A stretch of DNA of 6,627 bases from Gammaproteobacteria bacterium RBG_16_37_9 (GTDB lineage Bacteria; Pseudomonadota; Gammaproteobacteria; UBA9339), in the NCBI GenBank assembly GCA_001801345.1, contig MGXJ01000011.1:12348-18974 (forward strand), in the 5' to 3' direction. Position numbers and translations under genes: made by a program. Of the stretch, positions 1 to 6,627 are shown piece after piece. Within the stretch, counting starts at the first letter, position 1. Each line of letters begins with the position of its first letter. The notes beneath the pieces were generated by a model, which did not search any database, was not told the origin of the DNA, and saw only the letters and a program-made list of their open reading frames with translations.

Positions 1-3000
1 ATGTTGCCGCAGGAGTTGCTGGGTTTATCAAATCGGTTTTGGTATTAAAAAATAGAACAATACCAGCATCGCTTCACTTTAACAAATCTAATCCACATAT
101 TTCATTTATAAATTCACCATTTTATGTTTGTGATCAATGCCGGCTCTTAGATGATTTTACAAAACCTTTGTATGTTGGCGTAAGTTCGTTTGGTATTGGC
201 GGAACTAATTCTCATGTTATCTTGGGAGAGGCGCCTAAACAACAAATCAATTTAATGTCAAAACCTGGTTATTTAGTTTTATTATCAGCTAAGACTCCAA
301 ATGTTCTAGTTCAGCAACAAAAGGATTTATTAAATTATTTAGATAAGGATGAAATAAATAATGAAAATTTGGCTGATGTTGCATATACATTGCAGGTTGG
401 AAAAAGTAAGTTTGACTATCGTAAAGCGTTAATTTGTTCAGACGTAAAGCATTTAAAACGCTTATTGCAAATTCAACATGATCAAAATGTATTAACCAAT
501 AAAGATATCTTCTCTATTAAGCGTAAAATTGTATTTGTTTTCCAAGGGCAAGGTACTTTATATAAAGGATGCATACGTGATATTTATTATAACTTATCCG
601 CTTTTAAAGCTTATTTTGATGAATGTTGCAGTTATTTAAAACCAGCTGTCGAAAAAATGGTTTTAGACTATGTTGTTGATATACGCCATGCTTCTGGTGA
701 AGATTATGAAGATCCTTTGCTGCAACAAGTATCAACATTTATTATTGAATATACTTTAGCCAAAACATATATAAAATTTGGGATAAAACCAGACATTTTA
801 TTAGGACATAGTTTGGGGGAATATGCCGCTGCTTGTATTGCTGGAATTATTTCTTTAGAAGATGCTATTAATTTGGTATGCCTGCGTGCTGGGTTGACTG
901 GTAAGCTACCGCAAGGTTTGATGCTGTCAGTACCACTTTCTGTTGATAAAATTAATGACCATGTTAAAGAAGATGATATATCCATAGCTGCAATAAATTC
1001 ACCAAATTCATGTGTTATTTCTGGATCTGTTGCTGCAGTGAATAAATTACGAACTATATTTGACAACGAATTAGCGCAAGATAATCAAAAATGTACTGTG
1101 CTTAAAATGCGACATGCATTTCATTCCGCTGCAGTTGAAGAAATATTAGATCAATACTCACAAGCTTTAAATTTAATAAGTTTTTGTCCACCTTCGATAC
1201 CTATTGTGACAACCGTTACTGGAGAATTACTTAGTTCTGAACAAATAAAATCTAAAAATCATTTCAAAGATCATTTCAGAAAAACTGTGCTTTTCTCTAA
1301 ATGCGTAGTGAAGCTCATAAGAAGTAATTTTGATATTTTTTTAGAAATAGGTGTGGGGCAGAATCTGAGTTCGCTTGTTAAACAACATCAAGATAGTTTG
1401 GTCACTATTTCATCTCTTCCCAGCGAAAAAGAGGTTGTTAAAAATAAAACCAATCAATTCACGTATTTTAGTCGCGCGCTTGGATCGTGTTGGACTAATT
1501 TTATTAATATTGACTGGATAGCTTACTATGATAATGAAAAAAGACGCCACTTGTTGCTCCCAACTTATCCTTTCGAAAAGAGTTATCACTGGATTAGTCC
1601 ATCGGATGATGTAAGTGATAAGAAAGGACCATTCATATATGAGCCTTACTGGGAGTTGGCATCATTTGTCGAGCAAAAATCTTTTGATGAAAAAGAAGTA
1701 TGGCTTGTTTTTGCTGACAATTTTGGAATTGCAGATCAATTGATTGCAAAATTAACACCATATGAACAAATTGTTATTTGTGTAAAGACAGGGGATTGTT
1801 TTAAGCGATTAGATGTTAATTGTTACCAAATTGATCCAAGTAAGAAAAGTGATTATGAACAGCTCGTTAAAATTTTAGTTGTCCAAAAACAGCTCCCTAA
1901 TCAGGTTGTACATTTATGGAGTATTTCAGAAGCCGATATAAAGAATACGAACGAATTATCGAAACAAACTTTGGAAAATGGTTTTTTTAGTTTGATAAAT
2001 TTTTTCCAGATTTTAGCAAATTACGACCAATTAACTCCTCTATATTTAACGGTTGTTACTAACCGTTTAAAGTCTATTTGTAACACAGACAGTGTTATTC
2101 CTGAAAAGTCTACTATGCTAGGATTTTGTTTAGTATTGCCGCAAGAAACCTCCGCTTTAGCGCGCATAATAGATACGGATATTTTAGAACTACCTAATGA
2201 GAAGCGAAATAAATTAATTGATGCTATTCTAAATGAGACAGCTACGCAGCCAACTGATAGTGTTATTGTATATAGAAATGGCTTGCGTTTTATTAATAGA
2301 TTTAAAGAGCATGAAGAAATCATTTCAGAAAACGACCCCCAGTATCTTAGACAACAAGGTGTTTATATTATTACCGGAGGATTAGGAAAGCTTGGGTTAG
2401 CACTAGCAGAATTTTTAGCGAATAATTATAAAGCACATCTAATACTAATAGCACGAAATATAACATCAGTAAATAATCATAATATCAGCAATGAGATTTC
2501 GTTTTTAGGAAAAAACATAGGAAATAGAGTTCTTGCTATTAAAAAATCATCTTCGTCATTGAAAATTTTAAATGCAGACGTATCAGATTATTTACAAATG
2601 AAAAATGCTTTTACGATAATTAAGACAGAGTTTCCTAAAATAGATGGTATTTTTCATTTGGCAGCAGCGATCAGTTCTTCGATGCATACTTTAATTAAAG
2701 ATCTACATATCGAACATGCTTATGAGCAATTTAAACCAAAAATTGAAGGTACAAAAGTACTGGCAAAATTAGCAGATATGGCATCCCCCAGGTTTTGTGT
2801 GGTTTTCTCTTCGTTGTCGGCGATTATTGGCGGTGCTGAGCGTTGTAGTTATGCAGCAAGTAATTGTAGTATAGACAGTCTAATAGAATATTATCAAAGC
2901 AATAGGCAGATACGTTGGATAGGAATAAATTGGGATGCTTGGGTTTATGGTAGTAAATATAAAAAAAATACAAGTAAATCAGCTTTATCTATTGTCCAGG

Positions 3001-4112
3001 GATTTAAATTGCTGCAGATCTGTCTATATGCTCCTATGAAATCGCGATTCGTTGTTTCAAATGATAATCTAAATATACTGATGAAGGAATGGGTCAATCA
3101 TAAAGAAACCAATGTTGCTGTAGCCAGTGAATCAAAAGAATCTTTACATATCAACAATACTGATATGGATATAGAGTCAACCTTAAAGACACTCTTTGAA
3201 AACTGTTTAGGTGTAAAAAACCTTGGTATTAAAAAAGACTTCTATGATTTAGGTGGGGATTCATTATCATTGTTGCGTTTACATGAAATGATAAATAGAG
3301 CTATCCCAGGTAAATTGAAATTAGTAGATTTAATCCGTAACCGCTCAGTTTATAAATTGAATAAGTTTTTGAAAAACGGGCCTGAATTCAGTGATCCTTC
3401 ATGTCTTGTAAAGATGAAATCTATGGGCAAAAAACAACCTTTGTTTTTAGTTCATCCAGTTGGAGGAACCGTTTTTTGTTATATAGAATTAGCAAAATAT
3501 CTTTCATCTATTAATCACTCGCTTCTAGCAATTCAGGATCGTTTGCTCGAATCTGAGCAAGCATCATTTGCTAGTATCGAAGATATGGCGCAACATTATC
3601 TTCAAGTAATAAAATCTATACAAAAAGATGGCCATTACTTGATAGGCGGTTATTCTTTTGGGGCTAACGTTGCATTCGAAATGGCAAAGCAACTTGAGCA
3701 ACAAGGAAAAAGTATTACCTTATTTATTATCGATGGGTGGGCCAGATATTCAGAACAATTGCGTGACCGTAATGAAAATTTTGGTACAATGATGCAGATT
3801 GTAGAAGAAATAAATGTTAGAATGCCTGGCATCATTCACAACAAAGCAAGATTTATCGATTTGTTGTGGCAGCGTATGGAAATGTTGTTTCAGTATCATC
3901 CTAAAAAAATAAAATCCGAGATAGTATTATTTAAAGCCCGTGAAATATTGCCGGAATACAAGGACGTGGATGAAACAACGAATCATTGGCAAGCTTACTC
4001 GGAAAAACCTATAGGTTTGCATATAATTGATGGTAACCATTTAAATATTCTAAAAAACGGTGCTGCAAAACAGATCGCAAAAGTGCTAAATAAATATCTA
4101 AGTGCTAGGTAA
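1..4112 (+). CDS. Type I modular polyketide synthase, terminal module (KS-AT-KR-ACP-TE), 5' partial
   Basis: The frame is open from the first full codon (position 3, residue 1 here) to TAA at 4110-4112, giving 1369 residues. The first residues (VAAGVAGFIKSVL) are mid-ketosynthase sequence, so the gene starts upstream and the TTG at 39 is not a real start. Domains in order: KS tail (1 to about 75, with GTNSH near 67-71); KS-AT linker; AT (about 175-470, with GHSLG at 268-272, Ser270 nucleophile, Arg295 for the extender carboxylate, and HAFH at 371-374, the usual malonyl-CoA signature); post-AT LPTYPF at 519-524; KR structural half (about 540-780); KR catalytic half (NADPH loop TGGLGKLG at 791-798, Lys913/Ser937/Tyr950/Asn954 with normal family spacing); carrier domain (GGDSL, phosphopantetheine Ser1087); TE (about 1135-1369, with GYSFG and Ser1218, Asp1244, His1346). 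No dehydratase or enoylreductase is visible. Expected chemistry: one malonyl extension, reduction to a beta-hydroxy thioester, then release as acid or lactone in the cytoplasm. The gene is unusually AT-rich for a PKS. Confidence 0.95.
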   Translation, partial: VAAGVAGFIKSVLVLKNRTIPASLHFNKSNPHISFINSPFYVCDQCRLLDDFTKPLYVGVSSFGIGGTNSHVILGEAPKQQINLMSKPGYLVLLSAKTPNVLVQQQKDLLNYLDKDEINNENLADVAYTLQVGKSKFDYRKALICSDVKHLKRLLQIQHDQNVLTNKDIFSIKRKIVFVFQGQGTLYKGCIRDIYYNLSAFKAYFDECCSYLKPAVEKMVLDYVVDIRHASGEDYEDPLLQQVSTFIIEYTLAKTYIKFGIKPDILLGHSLGEYAAACIAGIISLEDAINLVCLRAGLTGKLPQGLMLSVPLSVDKINDHVKEDDISIAAINSPNSCVISGSVAAVNKLRTIFDNELAQDNQKCTVLKMRHAFHSAAVEEILDQYSQALNLISFCPPSIPIVTTVTGELLSSEQIKSKNHFKDHFRKTVLFSKCVVKLIRSNFDIFLEIGVGQNLSSLVKQHQDSLVTISSLPSEKEVVKNKTNQFTYFSRALGSCWTNFINIDWIAYYDNEKRRHLLLPTYPFEKSYHWISPSDDVSDKKGPFIYEPYWELASFVEQKSFDEKEVWLVFADNFGIADQLIAKLTPYEQIVICVKTGDCFKRLDVNCYQIDPSKKSDYEQLVKILVVQKQLPNQVVHLWSISEADIKNTNELSKQTLENGFFSLINFFQILANYDQLTPLYLTVVTNRLKSICNTDSVIPEKSTMLGFCLVLPQETSALARIIDTDILELPNEKRNKLIDAILNETATQPTDSVIVYRNGLRFINRFKEHEEIISENDPQYLRQQGVYIITGGLGKLGLALAEFLANNYKAHLILIARNITSVNNHNISNEISFLGKNIGNRVLAIKKSSSSLKILNADVSDYLQMKNAFTIIKTEFPKIDGIFHLAAAISSSMHTLIKDLHIEHAYEQFKPKIEGTKVLAKLADMASPRFCVVFSSLSAIIGGAERCSYAASNCSIDSLIEYYQSNRQIRWIGINWDAWVYGSKYKKNTSKSALSIVQGFKLLQICLYAPMKSRFVVSNDNLNILMKEWVNHKETNVAVASESKESLHINNTDMDIESTLKTLFENCLGVKNLGIKKDFYDLGGDSLSLLRLHEMINRAIPGKLKLVDLIRNRSVYKLNKFLKNGPEFSDPSCLVKMKSMGKKQPLFLVHPVGGTVFCYIELAKYLSSINHSLLAIQDRLLESEQASFASIEDMAQHYLQVIKSIQKDGHYLIGGYSFGANVAFEMAKQLEQQGKSITLFIIDGWARYSEQLRDRNENFGTMMQIVEEINVRMPGIIHNKARFIDLLWQRMEMLFQYHPKKIKSEIVLFKAREILPEYKDVDETTNHWQAYSEKPIGLHIIDGNHLNILKNGAAKQIAKVLNKYLSAR
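4107..4109 (+). promoter_or_regulatory. Weak ribosome binding site of the hydrolase gene
   Basis: An AGG core sits nine bases before ATG 4119, inside the last codon of the PKS gene. The match is short, so initiation may depend on ribosomes finishing the PKS message. The well-formed signal peptide that begins at this ATG supports the start. Confidence 0.4.
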
Positions 4113-4118
4113 AATATT

Positions 4119-4199
4119 ATGCTAAAACAAATCAAAAGAACAACAATAATTGTATTATCAATAATTATATTATCAATAATACCGTTTCGGGCATCAGCT
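4119..4199 (+). other. Signal peptide coding segment of the hydrolase
   Basis: This encodes residues 1-27: two lysines and an arginine within the first seven residues, an Ile/Leu/Val-rich core, then Pro-Phe-Arg-Ala-Ser-Ala. Cleavage after Ala27 would leave a mature protein beginning Glu-Asp-Tyr. An uncleaved membrane anchor is the alternative, because the core is long and very hydrophobic. Confidence 0.8.
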
Positions 4200-5075
4200 G
4201 AAGATTATATAACTGTTTATCCGTTGGAAAAAACACTGCCGGTTGTTGTGCGTGGCAAGGGTTTGCCTATGTTAGTAGTTGGGCCAGCAACCTTATTTCT
4301 CAACGGTTATTTGCCCAAATCATTTTATGATCATTTTAAGGTTTATTTCGTTGATATTTTTACAAAAACCTCTTCGCCTGACTCTTTAGATATAAAGAAA
4401 ATTACTTTAGATGATTTTGTTGATTCTATAGAGAGTATTCGGTCGCAATTAAAGTTAGATAAAGTAGTGTTATTTGGTCACTCTGCCAATGGTGTGCTTG
4501 CATTGCTGTATAGTAATAAATTTCATGATCATGTGCTGTGTAATATTCTTGTTGGTACATCTCCTTTTCGTGGGGTTGCAAGGGAAACGATAAGCAAAAC
4601 ATTTTTTGAAGCTAATGCATCTCCTGCTAGGAAGGAATTATATTATAAAGATCAAAGACAACTGAAAGAATTTCCATCTACTTTTGTTAATCAATACAAT
4701 GCTAAGCGCGCATTGAATTTTTTTAACCCGGTAGACAAAAAGAGATTGAACATATGGGAAGGAATAAACTTAGATGAGGAATTGATCAATAGATATTTTT
4801 CTTTGATTGATGGTTTTAATATTAGGCAGTATACAGATATTCTTAAAGTGCCAATTTTCTTAGGGTTAGGATTACATGATTATAATTGTCCATTTGATTT
4901 ATGGACTTCAGAATCTAAGGAAGTTTTGAAAAACCCTCTTATAAAGTGTTATATTTTTAATGAAAGTGCCCATTTTCCTATGATAGAAGAAGAAGCAGGG
5001 TTTGTGGGACAGTTGTTATTATTTCTTCGAGAGTACCGCATTGTGGACGCAGAAGGTGCGGAGTTGGAATCATAG
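4119..5075 (+). CDS. Exported alpha/beta-hydrolase (318 aa, signal peptide)
   Basis: This is a single-domain alpha/beta-hydrolase, most like the proline iminopeptidase/esterase-type (S33-like) enzymes; the substrate is unknown. The N-terminus is a clear Sec signal peptide: basic start (KQIKR, residues 3-7), hydrophobic core about 8-23, and Ala-Ser-Ala at 25-27 as the probable signal peptidase I site, so the mature enzyme should be periplasmic or secreted. No lipobox cysteine is seen. The likely catalytic triad is Ser122 in the elbow GHSANG (120-125), Asp254 in LHDYN, and His285 in SAHFP. The elbow has Asn where the usual GxSxG has its last Gly; this is tolerated in the fold. The start lies 6 bp after the PKS stop, with a weak AGG nine bases upstream, which suggests co-transcription and perhaps translational coupling. 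It could process an exported polyketide or remove a protecting group, but an unrelated periplasmic esterase or peptidase is equally possible from sequence alone. Confidence 0.9.
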   Translation: MLKQIKRTTIIVLSIIILSIIPFRASAEDYITVYPLEKTLPVVVRGKGLPMLVVGPATLFLNGYLPKSFYDHFKVYFVDIFTKTSSPDSLDIKKITLDDFVDSIESIRSQLKLDKVVLFGHSANGVLALLYSNKFHDHVLCNILVGTSPFRGVARETISKTFFEANASPARKELYYKDQRQLKEFPSTFVNQYNAKRALNFFNPVDKKRLNIWEGINLDEELINRYFSLIDGFNIRQYTDILKVPIFLGLGLHDYNCPFDLWTSESKEVLKNPLIKCYIFNESAHFPMIEEEAGFVGQLLLFLREYRIVDAEGAELES

Positions 5076-5079
5076 AGGA
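5074..5079 (+). promoter_or_regulatory. Ribosome binding site of the histidine kinase gene
   Basis: AGAGGA lies six bases before ATG 5086 and overlaps the TAG stop of the hydrolase gene (5073-5075). It is the best Shine-Dalgarno match in the window and fixes 5086 as the start. The frame is open further upstream (for example GTG 5056), but those codons lie inside the hydrolase gene. The ATG at 5079 is in another frame and meets a stop within six codons. Confidence 0.75.
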
Positions 5080-5085
5080 TGTTTT

Positions 5086-6627
5086 ATGCAAAATGATGTT
5101 ACAGCTTTAAATAATCACTTTGATGCTTTTTTAGAGCATTGTGGTGATTTACTCATCTATGTTGATCTGAAGTTTAAAATAGTAATGATTAATTCTACCG
5201 CAGAAGTTATTCTTAATATGTCTAAGAACGAAGTAATTGGGCAGAATTTATTTGAAATATGCAAATGTAATCAAATGGAGTTGTCTTTTACCGAAGAGGA
5301 TTTGGAACGATCTAAAAAGTTAAAAAGTGAATTTGTTGATGGGTATATAATATATTCTCAAGGACAGAGGAGAGTTATGTTATGGAAGCAAATCTTCGTT
5401 AATAATCAGCAAAAAAGCTATGGTTATTTTCTAATTTTTGGCAAGGATGTGTCCTTATTAGAAAACAGTAAAAAAAAAGACAGTATACTAACCTCAGCAT
5501 GTTTAAATAATGTTATTATAGAAAACCTACCTGAATATATATATTGGAAAGATTTGAGTTTTACATATTGTGGTTGTAACAAACATGTATCTGATTATCT
5601 AGGTCTTTCATCACCAAAAGATATAGTAGGAAGAACCGATAGAGATTTTGGTTGGCCAGAAGATCGAGTAGAAACTTTATATAAGATTGACAAAAAGATA
5701 ATAGAAACAGGGATTCCTAGCATTGTAGAAGATATTATCCCAAGACCAGATAAATCAGAAAGAATAATGTTAAGTAGTAAGACCCCCTTAAGAGATGATA
5801 ACAATAATATAATTGGTATTGTCGGTGTTTCTGTTGATATTACCGCGGAAAAAGAAGCTGAGCGTTTGAGGCTTGAGGTTGAATTAAACAAAACCAAACT
5901 GCATGAGCAAGAGAAATTCAGGAAAAATGCTAACCAGGTAGCTCACGATATCCGTTCACCGTTGACTAGTCTTGCAATAATTGCGGAATCTTGCAAACAT
6001 ATTCCTGAAGCAGATCGCATTACTTTAAGAAAGATAGCAGCAAGTATTGGTGATATTGCCAACAACTTGTCGACTAGGTATAAACCAGATGATCCCCAAA
6101 CGCATACTGCTGGGCAAATAGTTCAGCTTATACCGGTTTCTTTAGCTTTATCAGAAATTTTAAGCGAAAAAAAATATCAATATAAACATTCTCCAGTTAA
6201 ATTCGCTTATTCCTGCGAAAAGGATGCTAACTTTGCTTTCATTAAAATAGAGCCGATAGAATTTAAACGCATGGTATCCAATCTTGTAAATAATGCTGTA
6301 GAGGCTTTTGAGGATAAAGCTTGCAAAGTTGATATAGAACTTAAATCTAATGCTAGATTTGTTGAGATTATTATTCAAGATAATGGCAAGGGAATTCCCA
6401 AAGATGTTCTTGATAAAATTATGAATTATATTGCAGTAACTAGTGGTAAAAAAGATGGCAGCGGTATTGGCCTTGCTCAGGTTCGCAAAACCTTACAGCG
6501 CAATCAAGGCAAATTATCAATTGATTCTAAAGTTGGCAAGGGAACTAAAATTACTATCACCTTTCCAAAAATAGAAACCCCTGGCTGGATAGCAGAACAA
6601 ATCAAATTAAACAAAGGTGATATCATA
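5086..6627 (+). CDS. Soluble PAS-PAS sensor histidine kinase, 3' partial
   Basis: The frame is open for 514 codons from ATG 5086 to the last base, with no stop in the window. Residues about 5-122 form a first, divergent PAS-like region (LLIYVDLKFKIVMINSTAE near its start). Residues about 140-254 form a clearer PAS domain (LPEYIYWKD from 148, ending GVSVDIT at 247-253). A charged helical linker, probably coiled coil, follows (about 254-285). The H-box is AHDIRSP with phospho-acceptor His287. ATP-binding boxes: N-box NLVNNAVEA (399-407, Asn403), G1 DNGKGIP (432-438), G2 GSGIGLA (458-464), and a final VGKGT turn. I see no signal peptide or transmembrane helix, so it should be cytoplasmic and sense an internal ligand or redox state. 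The sequence runs past the ATPase domain (PGWIAEQIKLNKGD), which in related kinases as I recall leads into a receiver-like domain; that part is outside the window. It starts 10 bp after the hydrolase stop, so it is probably in the same operon. Confidence 0.93.
   Translation, partial: MQNDVTALNNHFDAFLEHCGDLLIYVDLKFKIVMINSTAEVILNMSKNEVIGQNLFEICKCNQMELSFTEEDLERSKKLKSEFVDGYIIYSQGQRRVMLWKQIFVNNQQKSYGYFLIFGKDVSLLENSKKKDSILTSACLNNVIIENLPEYIYWKDLSFTYCGCNKHVSDYLGLSSPKDIVGRTDRDFGWPEDRVETLYKIDKKIIETGIPSIVEDIIPRPDKSERIMLSSKTPLRDDNNNIIGIVGVSVDITAEKEAERLRLEVELNKTKLHEQEKFRKNANQVAHDIRSPLTSLAIIAESCKHIPEADRITLRKIAASIGDIANNLSTRYKPDDPQTHTAGQIVQLIPVSLALSEILSEKKYQYKHSPVKFAYSCEKDANFAFIKIEPIEFKRMVSNLVNNAVEAFEDKACKVDIELKSNARFVEIIIQDNGKGIPKDVLDKIMNYIAVTSGKKDGSGIGLAQVRKTLQRNQGKLSIDSKVGKGTKITITFPKIETPGWIAEQIKLNKGDII

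Noticed and set aside
1..48. ATG at position 1 as a gene start
   Set aside because: In that frame a stop (TAA) follows after 15 codons; the PKS frame begins at position 3 and is already mid-domain.
704..1066. 120-codon open frame on the minus strand
   Set aside because: It lies entirely within the AT domain of the PKS, whose protein is plainly conserved on the + strand; the antisense translation shows no recognisable motif.
2021..2323. 100-codon minus-strand open frame
   Set aside because: It is antisense to the KR structural half of the PKS and has no recognisable domain, so it is a shadow frame.
3650..3835. 61-codon minus-strand open frame
   Set aside because: It is antisense to the TE nucleophile region and is explained by the conserved TE coding sequence.
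4110..4121. Terminator or promoter between the PKS and hydrolase genes
   Set aside because: The gap is only 6 bp with no GC-rich inverted repeat or T-run, so there is no room for either element; the 10 bp gap before the kinase is the same.
5595..5897. 100-codon minus-strand open frame
   Set aside because: It is antisense to the second PAS domain of the kinase, which has the better evidence (RBS, PAS, H-box, ATPase boxes).
6160..6378. 72-codon minus-strand open frame rich in Phe/Ile/Tyr
   Set aside because: The membrane-like composition is what antisense reading of Lys/Glu/Asn-rich AT-rich coding gives; it covers the kinase N-box region.

Overview
This window is a gene-dense, AT-rich stretch (roughly one third G+C by eye) with three closely spaced genes, all on the + strand. 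The first and last are cut by the window edges. The machinery is bacterial. AT-rich coding, a type I polyketide synthase (PKS), a Sec-exported alpha/beta hydrolase and a soluble PAS-PAS histidine kinase with a compact H-box region together suggest a Gram-negative host. From memory of similar kinases, a gammaproteobacterium of the Legionella/Coxiella order is possible, but this is a low-confidence guess.

Layout: (1) Positions 1-4112 hold the 3' end of a modular PKS gene. In order it encodes the tail of a ketosynthase (KS), the KS-AT linker, an acyltransferase (AT) with malonyl-type motifs, a ketoreductase (KR) with its structural half, an acyl/peptidyl carrier domain, and a C-terminal thioesterase (TE). 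This is a final, chain-releasing module. The true start lies upstream of the window. (2) Positions 4119-5075 encode a 318-residue alpha/beta hydrolase with an N-terminal signal peptide. (3) From 5086 to the window end, an open frame of 514 codons encodes a histidine kinase with two PAS-like regions, an H-box and the ATP-binding boxes. It has no stop inside the window, so simple ORF listings can miss it.

The intergenic gaps are 6 and 10 bp, and I see no terminator or promoter between the genes, so the three are probably one transcript. The sequence supports this reading: a cytoplasmic PKS makes and releases a polyketide (or polyketide-capped) acid or lactone, a periplasmic hydrolase may trim or activate it, and a cytoplasmic sensor kinase is co-expressed with them. 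Whether the kinase senses the product, making this a self-contained chemical signalling unit, is inference. There are no RNA genes, CRISPR arrays, insertion sequences or non-coding stretches over 300 bp.
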